This document shows positions 1 through 12,427 of a stretch of 64,000 nucleotides of DNA, piece by piece. The notes under the pieces are model-generated. The model was not told where the DNA came from and did not search any database. It worked only from the letters and a program-made list of their open reading frames with translations. Source of the DNA: Pardosa pseudoannulata (taxonomy: Eukaryota; Arthropoda; Arachnida; Araneae; Lycosidae); NCBI GenBank assembly GCA_032207245.1, contig CM063502.1, positions 73,542,869 through 73,606,868 of the forward strand. Reading direction: 5' to 3'. The position numbers were made by a program, and so were the translations under genes. Position 1 is the first letter of the stretch. The number at the start of each line of letters is the position of its first letter.

Positions 1-388
1 AGTGTTCAGTACTTCTATTAAAAATTCAATATTAGTATGTAAAATACACAAATAATAAAAATTCCTATGCCTTTTATCATTGTTACTAAATTATACAAAA
101 TTTTAATATTTTTGTAAGTAATATATATTTGAAAACAAACTTTGATTAAAAAATGGAAACAAATAGTACTATCCATTGTGCATGAAAAGAAATTTTATAT
201 TTTATTTAAATGCACACTGGGCAATAGATAAATGGACACTTATAAAATACCCAAACAAAATCTAAATGCCTTGTATGGTAATTAAGATTGAACAAAGAAT
301 GAAAATGATTATAAAAATAGTATCAATAATTTGAATAACATTAATAATGATTATGATTATATTAATTATAGTGTTGGCTAAATATATT
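1..388. other. AT-rich non-coding stretch
   Basis: No open frame, splice-like exon, RNA gene or clear repeat can be supported here. The sequence is A+T-rich with short poly-A and poly-T runs, up to the border of a SINE remnant. Confidence 0.6.
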
Positions 389-541
389 GTTTGGAGGGCT
401 ACGACCTTGTTTTTTGCCACACGAGTAAGACAGGGGCCTACTGATTAAAGTCGATTCTGAACTGCTACAGACTTTCACGAGAGAAGGGGGTGTCAGAACA
501 CCTATACTTCAATACCGAAGAGTAGCGACCTATCCATTTAT
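389..541 (-). repeat. SINE-A remnant (tRNA-derived), reverse orientation
   Basis: Read on the minus strand this matches the 3' body of the SINE-A copies near 52.0 and 55.2 kb: a stretch like GTCGATTCTGAACTGCTAC, then the GGACCTACT-type block, then the terminal CCAAAC-type end near 389. The tRNA-like head is badly eroded and no B box is preserved. It has several indels relative to the copies with clear target duplications, so it looks old. No target duplication was found. Confidence 0.6.
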
Positions 542-832
542 TTATCGTGTGGCTCTACAAAAATTGACACAAAAATCCAATAATCTTTCATAATATGGAG
601 TACAATAGTGTTGGATTCTATATCTTAACCCTTTAACGGACAGTGGTTTCGTAGCAAAACCACCTATTAAACATCTTTTTTTTTAATTTACTTTTTGGTT
701 TACTTTACTTAATCTTTTTATAATTATTTACGGCTCCAATCTCGTACATCTGTGATATGTGGAAGCCAATGATGTAGAATCAAGAGCTTTTGCAATTAAA
801 AAAAAACTTTTTGGAGAAATGATGAGTTTTCG

Positions 833-842
833 ATTATATATA

Positions 843-904
<62 letters not shown>

Positions 905-925
905 TTATATATGTATATATGTATG

Positions 926-1007
<82 letters not shown>

Positions 1008-1011
1008 TATG

Positions 1012-1071
<60 letters not shown>
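833..1071. repeat. Compound (TA)n/(TG)n microsatellite
   Basis: About 240 bp of alternating TA, interrupted by a (TG) run near 881-903 and by ATGTATGTAT variants. The repetitive [10 protein letters not shown] open frames over it are artefacts of the dinucleotide repeat, not genes. Confidence 0.95.
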
Positions 1072-1075
<4 letters not shown>

Positions 1076-1099
1076 TTTTGATATTTTAAATATATAACA

Positions 1100-2035
1100 G
1101 ATGATAGTTCTACGTTTAACTTATTTATTTCTTTTTCTATTGAAATATATGTATTTAAACTTTCTGTACTTGAGAAATTAGATTCAATTTATCTTACTTA
1201 CGATCTCAAATAAAAGTATCAGTACAAACAACACGTTTAAGTTTTTAAGCTATTTTTTTTATTGTACCAATTTAAGGATTATCATTTATTGTTCTTCCAG
1301 TATAGTTAAACTTTTAAAAAGGCATAATGTTCAAGCTGTACAAGGGTAGGGGTTAGTCAGTTAAACCACTTCTCAAACCCTAATTTGATATCCTCTAAGG
1401 CAAACCCTTCTAAGGAATGTAAAAAAAAATTATATATTTTACATATACAAGGTTTATAGATAACATTTATAAACAAATTACATTAAATTCCCATGAATTT
1501 ATTTTGGTGATCTTTAAAGGGTTAAAACATTGTACATTGTACATCCCTATTTAATGAATTAAAATTCTGCTTGGTAGATAATTAAAACATATCTGTTTCG
1601 AAAAGGTAATACATACTTTGATTAAAAGCAATTAGTTTGATGCTTTATTAAACTAAATCAACTTTAGAGATTCGTATAATCTTCATATGATTTCGATGGA
1701 ATTTTATGAGGACTGTAAAATACTTCACACAAATAAGTTCTGTAGAACTAGCAAGGTTATTATTTTTTCAGTTTCAAATTTTACATTGGTACAAAATTAT
1801 TAGGTCTAGACAAAATTGTTAGTAATAATAATATACAGTATTTTTAAGTTATTGCTGTCTTTTATAACTGAAATTCGTGAAATGGAATCTCAATTTTGGC
1901 ATGGAAGTTCTAGCTGTTAAAAATTAGATTTCACCCGTAAATAACTAGTGTTTCATTTTAGGGAGAGTTAAAAATTAGTTTCCTGAATTTTTATGCTTTT
2001 CCGGAAAGATGTTTTTTTTCAGTAAAGATGTATGT
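1100..2035. other. AT-rich non-coding stretch
   Basis: Nothing recognisable: no open frame over about 60 codons, no exon-like block and no repeat similarity to the rest of the window that I could see. Confidence 0.55.
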
Positions 2036-2350
2036 GTTGTTGTTGAAAATTCTACTTGAAAGAGCCAAGCACTTGAGCGAGAGGCCACACGAATTAAGGC
2101 GAAAGGAGGCACCTTTCATTTGACGAGCACCACTAGGGTCAAAGAACGTCTTAGCTCAAGTGTGTTTTCGTAATTTAGCAGCAGGGAACAAGCAGAAGAG
2201 CAGCAGGCTTACCTTACCACCTATAGAGTTATAGCTTGAAAACGTGGATGACATTGTGACCAGGATGATATTTTATGTATCCCAGTCACCATTAACGAAC
2301 CCGCAAGTTACGAGATCGTTGCATTTGCAGACTGAGCTACCGCGGCTCAC
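2036..2350 (-). repeat. SINE-B, near full length, reverse orientation
   Basis: On the minus strand the element begins with a tRNA-like head (GTGAGCCGCGGTAGCTCAGT, A-box-like GTAGCTCAGT). It continues with CAACGATCTCGTAACT and GGGTTC (B-box-like) and ends in CAACAA-type tails near 2036. The same blocks occur in the same order at 3187-3543 and 5666-6168. This copy crosses the site where SINE-A is inserted in the 5.7-kb copy without interruption (CCCTAGTGGTGCTCGTCAAA on the minus strand), so it is an empty-site paralog. It is transcribed, if at all, by RNA polymerase III and encodes no protein. Confidence 0.75.
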
Positions 2351-2806
2351 AGATGGATATTAATTGTAATAAACGATCTCCCAAATTTTAAAAACTCTCA
2401 TGTTATTTATAATTTTAACATTTGGATCAGCATTTCGTTATTTTTCAATTTCGAACAGGAATTTACTTTTTTGTCAAGTATTTCGACTGAAATGCGAACA
2501 AAGAGCAATATTTAATTTAAAACTTCACCTTACGGTAATACTGTATTTACATATAATAGGATATAAATTTTTTCTTTAAAAAAATACTTTAAATACTTAA
2601 AATAAAATAACCAATTCCCCCTATGAGAGTTAAATTTTAACTCATCATTAAAATTCTGTATTATTAATAGGTATAACTCTAAGTAGTAACTATAAATAGT
2701 AACTAAAATAGTACTATAAATAGTATGCTGTATAAATGTCGGTTATTTAAACTTCATATTTTGTTTACTTCCAGGAATGCATACTAAAATCGGTTGGTTA
2801 CAACAC
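2351..2806. other. AT-rich non-coding stretch
   Basis: No gene or repeat recognised. A short cluster of TATAAATAGTA-type direct repeats lies near 2690-2725. Confidence 0.5.
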
Positions 2807-2814
2807 CGCGACAC

Positions 2815-3151
2815 CAGGGCCGTAACCAGAAATTATTTTTGGAGGGGGACCAAGGGAGAAAGACATCTTTATTTGTGAATTATACTTCAACTGATGTAAG
2901 GAAAAGCCCTGCATTTTCAGAATACAATACCGAAAATACAGTGTTGTATTTCCGGCCAGCGGCCGAGCAAAACTTTTATGGTCTCAGCGTTTTTTTTTTT
3001 TTTTTTCTACGAGAATAACTGTCCTTGTTCATTAACAGCTAGGTAGATAGCCCATAAACACACGTGGGACATTGTCTATCAACAAAATGGTTTTTCAAAG
3101 TTTCGGGGGGGGGACCTGTCCCCCAAATCCCTCCCCCTTCCTACGGCCTTG
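2815..3151. mobile_element. hAT-type MITE with perfect 8-bp target duplication
   Basis: The element starts CAGGGCCGTAACCAG and ends with the imperfect inverse (reverse complement CAAGGCCGTAGGAAG). It is flanked on both sides by the same eight bases, CGCGACAC, at 2807-2814 and 3152-3159. An 8-bp duplication and CAGGG-type ends are hallmarks of the hAT superfamily. The subterminal G-rich left side (GGAGGGGGACC) and C-rich right side (CCCTCCCCC) are also inverse to each other. At 337 bp it has no transposase; the short open frames inside are chance. An autonomous hAT element elsewhere in the genome would be needed to move it. Confidence 0.85.
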
Positions 3152-3186
3152 CGCGACACACATGGGTGATTTTAGGAATTTGGAGT

Positions 3187-3543
3187 GAGCCACGGAAGCT
3201 AAGTCGGAAAAGGCAACACTTTCGTAACTGGAGAGTTGCGAGTTCGGAGCCAGAGCCTGCCTAATATCCGCTGTGTTGGTTAAAGATGACTGGGGCATGT
3301 AAAATATGTTCGTGGTCACAGTGTCCTCCGGTTTCTCAAGGAATATCTCTAGGGGTGTCAGGCCAAGTCTGTGAGTCTTCCGCTTGATCCCTGCTTCAAT
3401 GTTAAGAGGACCTACTTCAGCTAAGGCGTTCTTTCACTTTAATGAAGCTCATTAAAACGAAAGTCGCACCTCTTGTCCTTAATACCAGATCCTGCAGGCT
3501 CAATCGTGCTTGTTTTGTCCAAGTGGCATGAGAAACAACAACA
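3187..3543 (+). repeat. SINE-B, uninterrupted copy
   Basis: This copy starts 36 bp after the hAT-type MITE. It has a tRNA-like head (GAGCCACGGAAGCTAAGTCGG), the block TTTCGTAACTGGAGAGTTG, and a tail ending AAGTGGCATGAGAAACAACA. At the position where the 5.7-kb copy carries a SINE-A insertion, this copy reads straight through (CGTTCTTTCACTTTAATGAA). That makes it the best empty-site reference for the nesting event. It is diverged by many substitutions and encodes nothing. Confidence 0.75.
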
Positions 3544-4181
3544 GTCATTTGGAATCAGATTTTAGCTACAGATTTCTTGCTTAAAATAGAGCTCGAAATA
3601 TTTTAAAATATTACAGTACTCCAAGCCAAAGGGGCTCTATGAACTATTCTTAAAAGTATTTTTTATAAATCTATGGTCATGCGTTTGAAATTCCAAACTA
3701 ATGTAACAAGCAAATACTTTATTCCTTTAGTTCCTAATTCATCTTTCAAAAGATACAAAGATAATATACCGTATATACTGTATAGCATTTATTGTAAAAT
3801 TTTTCCATTTTAAGATTCGAAGAAGCAATAAGGATTTTAGGATAAAATTAGTTAATTTAAATGTTTTTAAAATTTTATATTAAATAACTCAATTTTTAGA
3901 ATCTATTATATTCCTTAAATAATTTACGTAGAATTTTATGAAGATTGTCAAATATAGAAGAATTCGAAATTGTCTATGATGCAAGTTATCTGTATTATTT
4001 CAAGAGGAATGTTCATCAGCATTTTACACTCTTAATTAAGCAGTAAAACATCATTATATTGAAAATTAAAGCTTTCAGTAACAATTATTTATAGCGTCTT
4101 TAAGCTACATTTTTGTCAAATAATTAATTCTTAAAAGGATATTATCTTTTTTTTTCAGACAAATCTTTGAAATATGAAACT

Positions 4182-4236
<55 letters not shown>

Positions 4237-4965
4237 CAGAAAAGTAATTTTGACTTTTCAGTTTCACATTCCTCTTAAAGGACAACAAGAGAAATTAGTT
4301 TTGAGCTTTTCTGTTAAGAACTCTTATTCTAGCACATAAAAAGTTTGAGAATGTAATAATGATTTTATAAAGGGAGAGACAACTTTCAAAACTTGTTTGT
4401 TTTTAATCAATCTGATTTAAAATGAAATATTTCTGTAGAAATAGATTTATATAAAAATAATTAAAATATCGACGCAAAATATTAATGTTACTGACAGCTA
4501 TTAATTAAGTGTTCAAAGTATGGCTTAATTGAAAAATTTCCCAGCACATTCATTTCATATATAAATTATTCATTTTTATTTGCCAATTCTTTTTAGACCT
4601 AAAAATAAAATTTAAAACAGATTTAGAACTAAGGAGAATCTTATTTATTTTATGCGGGGACTTTTCCGTTGGGAAACCAAACCTTTCGCATTTTTACTGT
4701 AGACAGTTCACTTCAACGAGACATTTTTACTAACAAACCCAAAAATCACATTAACTTTGTAATGTTTACCGGTTTTTCCTTTTTACGACCCTCTACAGAT
4801 AGGTTGTGTTACATTGTACATGTAAACATAACACAAACATGGATGCATTACTGCAAAATCAAAAATATCTTATATTTATGTAACACCGTGATTCTGAAAA
4901 GTTGCTAACCACCAAAAGATATCGAAGTTATTTTTGCTGTATTAGGTAATAAACACTAAAACATA

Positions 4966-4970
<5 letters not shown>
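3544..4970. other. AT-rich non-coding stretch with a poly-T tract
   Basis: Apart from the 53-base poly-T at 4184-4236, nothing is recognisable. The 79-codon open frame at 4669-4908 has no family resemblance, no flanking splice context and an ordinary A+T composition, so it is not called as a gene. Confidence 0.5.
4184..4236. repeat. Poly-T tract, 53 bases
   Basis: Uninterrupted run of T. It may be the poly-A tail of a decayed minus-strand retroelement, but no element body is recognisable beside it. Confidence 0.9.

Positions 4971-5036
<66 letters not shown>
4971..5036. repeat. Compound (TA)19(GA)14 microsatellite
   Basis: A pure TA run switches abruptly to a pure GA run, then to unique sequence. 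Confidence 0.95.
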
Positions 5037-5581
<545 letters not shown>

Positions 5582-5665
5582 GTCACATTACTATTGTCTC
5601 AATTGTAAAAGTGCGGAAATTTTGAGTGCTCTTATAATTTAATAACACAATTTATAAGTATAATC

Positions 5666-6168
5666 GAGCCACAGTAGCTCAGTCAACAAAGACAACGATC
5701 TCGTAACTGGAGGGTTGTGGGTTCAAGGCTCGATCCACCATGTTTGTGAATAAAACTTGGGTACATAAAATATGCTCGTGATCGCAATGTCCTCCAAGTT
5801 TTGAAACGATACATTTGACAGTGGCATCCAAGCCTTGAGATCTTGAACTCTGTCCCTGCTTCTAAATTACGAGGACTCATTGAGCTAACACGTTCTTTCA
5901 ACCTAGTGGTGCTCGCGGGTTCGAATCCCGCTGATGGCAGGAATATTTGAAGTCGTTCAGAATCGGCTTTAAGTCGGTCTCATTATCCCTCGTGAGCAAA
6001 ACTGTAGAACAAAGACTGTAGCTCTCCAGACCAAACCAAAAAACCACACCAACCTAATGGTGCTCGTCAAACGAAAGGAGCAACACTTCGCCTTGTTTCG
6101 TGTGGTCTATGACCCATGTGCTTGGCTCGTCTAAGTGGCATTTGTAACAACAACAACAACAACAAAAA
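5666..6168 (+). repeat. SINE-B interrupted by SINE-A, with 7-bp target duplication
   Basis: A tRNA-like head (GAGCCACAGTAGCTCAGTC; B-box-like GTGGGTTCAAGGC) leads to an (AAC)n tail. It is flanked by TATAATC at 5659-5665 and 6169-6175. Without the 151-bp nested insertion and its duplicate, the element would be about 352 bp, close to the 357-bp copy at 3187. The 72-codon minus-strand open frame over it is a shadow. Confidence 0.85.
5916..6049 (+). repeat. 5'-truncated SINE-A nested in SINE-B
   Basis: It begins inside the tRNA-like head at the B box (GGGTTCGAATCCCGCTG) and ends at CCAAACCAAAAAACCACAC. It is flanked by a 17-bp duplication of the host SINE-B: CAACCTAGTGGTGCTCG at 5899-5915 and CAACCTAATGGTGCTCG at 6050-6066, one mismatch. 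5' truncation plus a long duplication fits target-primed reverse transcription by a LINE-type enzyme. Confidence 0.88.
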
Positions 6169-7320
6169 TATAATCTATTTCCTTTGTTCACCTAAAGATA
6201 TCCTTTTGAAAGGCCTATTTAAAAGATTCCCTGACTCCATGAGTTTGAAATACTTTATAATTGCTTTATAATATTTTTAATATTAAAATGACAAGAACAT
6301 GGTGTAATCTATTTTCAAAGCACAAATTATCAACGAATAGATTTTTTCCCACTGGGAAAAAAAATTCCAAATTCGGGAGTTTAAAGAAAATATTATAGTA
6401 TTTATTACACAAATTAATAAAGAAACTATTTAATGTAATGATTTCTTCAGACACGTCTTTAACAATTAGGAGTAATACAACTTTATGTCTCGAGAAACAA
6501 TTACCGTAAATTAGATAGTTAAATATTCACATTTTAGTAAGAAGAGACAATAAATAAATAAAAAATTTTTCATTAATTAACTACATTTTATGCATTTCTT
6601 AAACTATAGTAATATAAAAATTTCAATAAGAACTTCCCATGTGATTTATTGAATTAAACATTTTAATTCTAGCTGTTATTCTAGTGTTACAAAAGAAACT
6701 ACAGTAATGACTACAGTACTAAAACTACAGTACAGTGGTCTCTATTGTAAAATGTGGAAATTTTTATAATTTTAATTTCATAAAACACTTTATAACCATA
6801 GTCAATTTTCTTTTCATTTACCTAATAATATAATTTTAAAGACTATTTAAAAAACCATGAATTCATGAATTTAAAATACTAGAAATTTATGTTATAAGAT
6901 TGACAATATTAAAATGTAAATAATAAGTACATAACGTATTTTTACAAAGTACGAACTATTAACGAATATATTTATTTCCCACTGCAAAAAGAATTACAAA
7001 ATAAGGAGTTTAAAGAAAATATGTCTATATTACTTATCACACAGATTAGAAAGGAATCTATTTAATGTAACGATTTCTACAGACACATCTTTTATAATTA
7101 GAAAAAAAAATGCATCTTAATGTAGACAAAAAAACCTACGGTAAACTAGATAGTTAAGTATGCACATTTTAAGTACGTTCGAAGTAAAAAAAATTAAACT
7201 TTTCTTCATTAATTAACTACATTTTAAGCATTTCTCAAACTATAGTAATATAAAAAATGTGAATAAGTACCTCTCATGTGATTTATTGAATTAAAATTTT
7301 TAATTTTTGTGTTGCACCAA

Positions 7321-8229
7321 AATGTGGTATTAAATCATGTTTTGCTTAAAAAATGCTTTCGGTAAATTAAACTTAATGACTCATTAAGGAGAGAAATAAG
7401 TAAATTAGACTAATGAAAAATTTTAATTGCACCTTAAAGAAAAACGTTATGGTTTTTTTTAACTTTCTGTATGCTAAACAAAGTTTTTATAATAGTTTAT
7501 TATATTTATTATTTACATATACAACATTTTAACCTTTTTATATTAAAATCTTTTGATAGAACTTTTAACTACAGTTGAGATTTTATTATAGTACATACAG
7601 AGATATTTATAGGAAAACGGAAATTAATCAGAATATATAAGAGAGTCAATAGCAACAAGCATAATATATTAAAGCAACATATTAAACTGCGATATAACGA
7701 TATATCGGGAATTTATATTTAAAATATATTGCAAGAATGCGAAATAGTTATTTGAAAGGAAACTATTATAACATCCTCTTTAAGTCTCTATTTATATATT
7801 TGCTAATGGTCTAGTTTTTTTTTCATGGATCAGACTTACAATTATTTACCATTTTAATTGATTTGATACTATTATCTCTCTGAACTTGTTTTCTAAAAAT
7901 ACATTTTAGACTATTTGGAGGGGGAAAATGCAAAATAATGTTTAAAAAGGAATATATTTGAATACCTATTCTTCTATTCTTCTTTAATGAACAAATTTAA
8001 ATGCCCTTAAATTCCAATATTTTCTTCCTTTGTTCACGACTAAAAAAACTATGTAAGTTTAAAGTGTTGGTTTTTATCTTATGTAAAGTAGTTGCCATGT
8101 GTCTGACTTAAAATATCTTAAGGTTACCTTTTATAGTCTTGCAAACTTACAACGAATAAATTTGTATAAAATCTTACTTAAATAACAAATCATCCGGAAC
8201 TCAAATATTCTAAAAAAGAAACTGTATCT
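7321..8229. other. AT-rich non-coding stretch
   Basis: No gene, RNA or repeat recognised. Confidence 0.5.
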
Positions 8230-8775
8230 ATATTGTGTGTGGCCCAAATTGTGTGTATCCATGTTGTCTTGTGATGTCAGAAGTCACCGTTTGCAATCGT
8301 GCCCTCAGCATCAAAACTGGAATGATTTTGACTGACCTACTCATATAAAAGTAGATTCCGAGTATTGTCTTATTTTAAATGTAAACTGATATAGTATGAG
8401 ATTGGCAGTGCTTATCTCCATGATTATATTCTGTATAGATATCTGTCTGTGACTTGTAATAGCATGCTGTGGGCAAGAATTACGTCTGGTTGCGTCGGTT
8501 GAGTTACATCTATGTGTTTGACAAAAAATTGATGAAACCGGCGGTTTGTTTATGGTGATCTGTTTCTACATGTTCGATATTTTTGAAGTTCAGTTGGTGA
8601 ATAGTTTCATTTTATGGATGATAATGCAATTTGTCGTTGCTCACAAGATTTACAAAATTGCTTTGATGACGAAGATATCATGGATTTATCTTTCCCCTGA
8701 GCTGGATTTCATTGAAAGTGAGTGGAATATCTTGAAGAAACTAATTACATCTCAACAACTCCCTAACACTTCTTT
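8230..8775 (+). pseudogene. Fossil Tc1-like transposase
   Basis: Broken coding remnants in shifting frames match the order of a Tc1 transposase core. LWARITSGCV near 8468-8500 corresponds to the usual VWAGI-T-G block. FMDDNA near 8611-8630 carries the second catalytic Asp. SPELDFIESEW near 8693-8725 corresponds to SPDLNPIE-W with the catalytic Glu. The text between them (LQNCFDDEDIMDLS) fits the DC-D-E-I--L spacer. Several frameshifts and stops make it inactive. No TIRs were found. Tc1 enzymes cut and paste DNA at TA sites. Confidence 0.65.
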
Positions 8776-9986
8776 TTCTTTCTACTAGTCTTACATCAAT
8801 ACATCAATATTAGTAGTCTTACATCAACAAATTCCTTATCATTCTGATTATACTACGCCAGACTGAAAGTTTCCTTGCTTGTAACTTACTCTTTTGTTCT
8901 TAGTTTAATACGCATTATCTATTGTCATGGATAGATTTTATAGAAGTTTTGATATTGCCAGGACTTTTTAATTAATAAGTTAATATTAACAAGAAAAATC
9001 ACTAATTACGATATTTCGTGATACACGAAACAAGTTAATATATATTCCTATTTTTCTACTTCCTAATATAGCAATTCCACTGAATTGTACTTGTATGTTT
9101 TTTTTTACATTTGCTTTTATTATTCCATACATTAAATATTGTCCTTAACTAACATTATAGAGTATTTAATCCATTTAGTCTGTTGCGAAACTTTCCTAAG
9201 CTTTAATGTTCAAAATTTTAAGTGAACACTATTTTTCTCACATATATGATTTAAATCGGGATAAATACTCTTTTCAAACATTAAAGTTATATTCTAACAT
9301 GCAAAATACGTTCGGCTATGAAGCCCTCTCCCCCACTCCAGTGCCCTGAATGTCATAAATTAGGTGTATATCATGTATCGTGTGGATATAGTAATGTATC
9401 AGATGTCAATTATACCAAATAACTCCTTGAAATGCACATTAAGGAACACTTTACGTCAAATAGAGATTCGTAGCAATTCATTATAAATCGAGACATTTGA
9501 GAAACTGAATATAAATGTTCAGAAGAGAAAATTATTACTTCAACTAAATGTGCGGCTGACCAAGAAACTATGGGATACCTTTTCACCCTGCATTCTTTAA
9601 TCTGTTTTTTTTTTTTTTTCACGATCTAATTTTAGATATAGTACAGTCTCGTGTATCTAATTCCCGCTCAAACGAGTTTCACTTTAACTGACTCACAAAA
9701 AAAAAACTTTTTTAATCTTTTTTTTTTTCATTTTGAACAGAAAATTGTATTTCGTTTGCTTCAACCTTCACTTTACACCTTATTGTTATAGTTTCTTATC
9801 CGGAAGATGAAGCTCACACACAGTGAGGCAAATTATCCCTCTTACAAATTTCAGAAATGTACAGAGAAGTGTCAGTATTCAACAGGATTTGTACCGGACA
9901 ATTGACGGAATTTCTTATTGATTTTATTAATTTAGTTGATTTAATTCACTGAATACATTGAGGGAAAAAAGCTACACCTGCTATTC
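8776..9986. other. AT-rich non-coding stretch
   Basis: No supported gene. Homopolymer T and A runs occur at 9606-9619 and 9697-9728. The 70-codon minus-strand frame at 9410-9622 lacks family features and is not called. Confidence 0.5.
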
Positions 9987-9989
9987 TAA

Positions 9990-10109
9990 CGGCCGGTCTC
10001 ACCGAAATCGTTTAAAGACTAACCGCGATTAAACTCTATTTAAACAGAGAATTGTGTCCCGACATGGGTTAATGACTTTGCCGTTAAATGACTTTGATGA
10101 GATCGGCCC
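9990..10109. mobile_element. Small Harbinger-like MITE, TAA target duplication
   Basis: A 120-bp fold-back unit. The left end reads CGGCCGGTCTCACCGAAATC and the reverse complement of the right end reads GGGCCGATCTCATCAAAGTC, matching at most positions. TAA lies directly outside both ends (9987-9989 and 10110-10112). GGCC-type ends with a 3-bp TWA duplication suit the PIF/Harbinger superfamily. It has no coding capacity. The superfamily call is inference from the ends and duplication only. Confidence 0.7.
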
Positions 10110-10112
10110 TAA

Positions 10113-11833
<1,721 letters not shown>

Positions 11834-12365
11834 TGTAATAAATCATTTCCTATAGTCACAATAATTATGAAACTACTGGACATTATAACTCCTATTATTT
11901 TTACTTGCCCGGGCTACTGGGGAAGGAGAAGCCTTATCAGCTAGCAGTAAAAACGAACTGTGCAGTCTGGCTACATTGAAGAAAACGGCACAAGTTTAAT
12001 TAAAACTTTATTTTAAAGTTGCTAAAACGGACATCTTTACCAGTCAACAATAGATAAAGGAAAGACACAAAAATCACTCTGATCGAACAGAGGTGCACCC
12101 AAGAGCGAAGACAGAAAGAATTTTCCCACTTACTCAGCGAATTTAAGTGTAAGATCAGGAAAAACGAGGAGCCATTTGACGGCAACAGCTAGGAAACGTG
12201 TTGAATAGACAGAAAATTTACATCTGTAGGATAGAAATCTTCGGGAAATGGATCAAAAGAATTTCGAGAATGCTTATTTGATTAAGATGTTTAGAGGCTG
12301 GAAAAAGGTTTTAAGGAATTAGAATGGGAGAGAGGAGGTTTTTAAGATAATATTAAAGTTAAATA

Positions 12366-12368
<3 letters not shown>
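11834..12368 (-). mobile_element. Solo LTR-like element embedded in (TA)n, copy 1
   Basis: About 535 bp that aligns along its length, in reverse, with 46914-47454. Shared minus-strand blocks include TCTAATTCCTTAAAA, GTAAATTTTCTGTC, CTGTCTTCGCTC and TTTACTTGCCCGGGCTACTG. The plus-strand start TGTAATAAATC is the inverse of an LTR-type 3' end (...ATTACA). A minus-strand AATAAA lies at 12007-12012, as expected for an R/U5 boundary. (TA)n flanks both sides. No internal retroelement genes are present, so it would be a solo LTR left by recombination. An unclassified short interspersed element cannot be excluded. Confidence 0.6.

Positions 12369-12423
<55 letters not shown>
12369..12423. repeat. (TA)n microsatellite, right flank of solo LTR
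   Basis: About 55 bp of pure TA at the other border of the LTR-like element. Confidence 0.95.

Positions 12424-12427
<4 letters not shown>

Noticed and set aside
759..1097. 112-codon and overlapping frames of [10 protein letters not shown] composition (also near 5.4, 11.7 and 14.8 kb)
   Set aside because: They are produced by TA/TG dinucleotide repeats, occur on both strands and in several frames, and have no protein character.
9644..9720. pogo/Tigger-like end (CAGTCTCGTGTATCTAATTC)
   Set aside because: No inverse partner end or TA duplication found within 1 kb.
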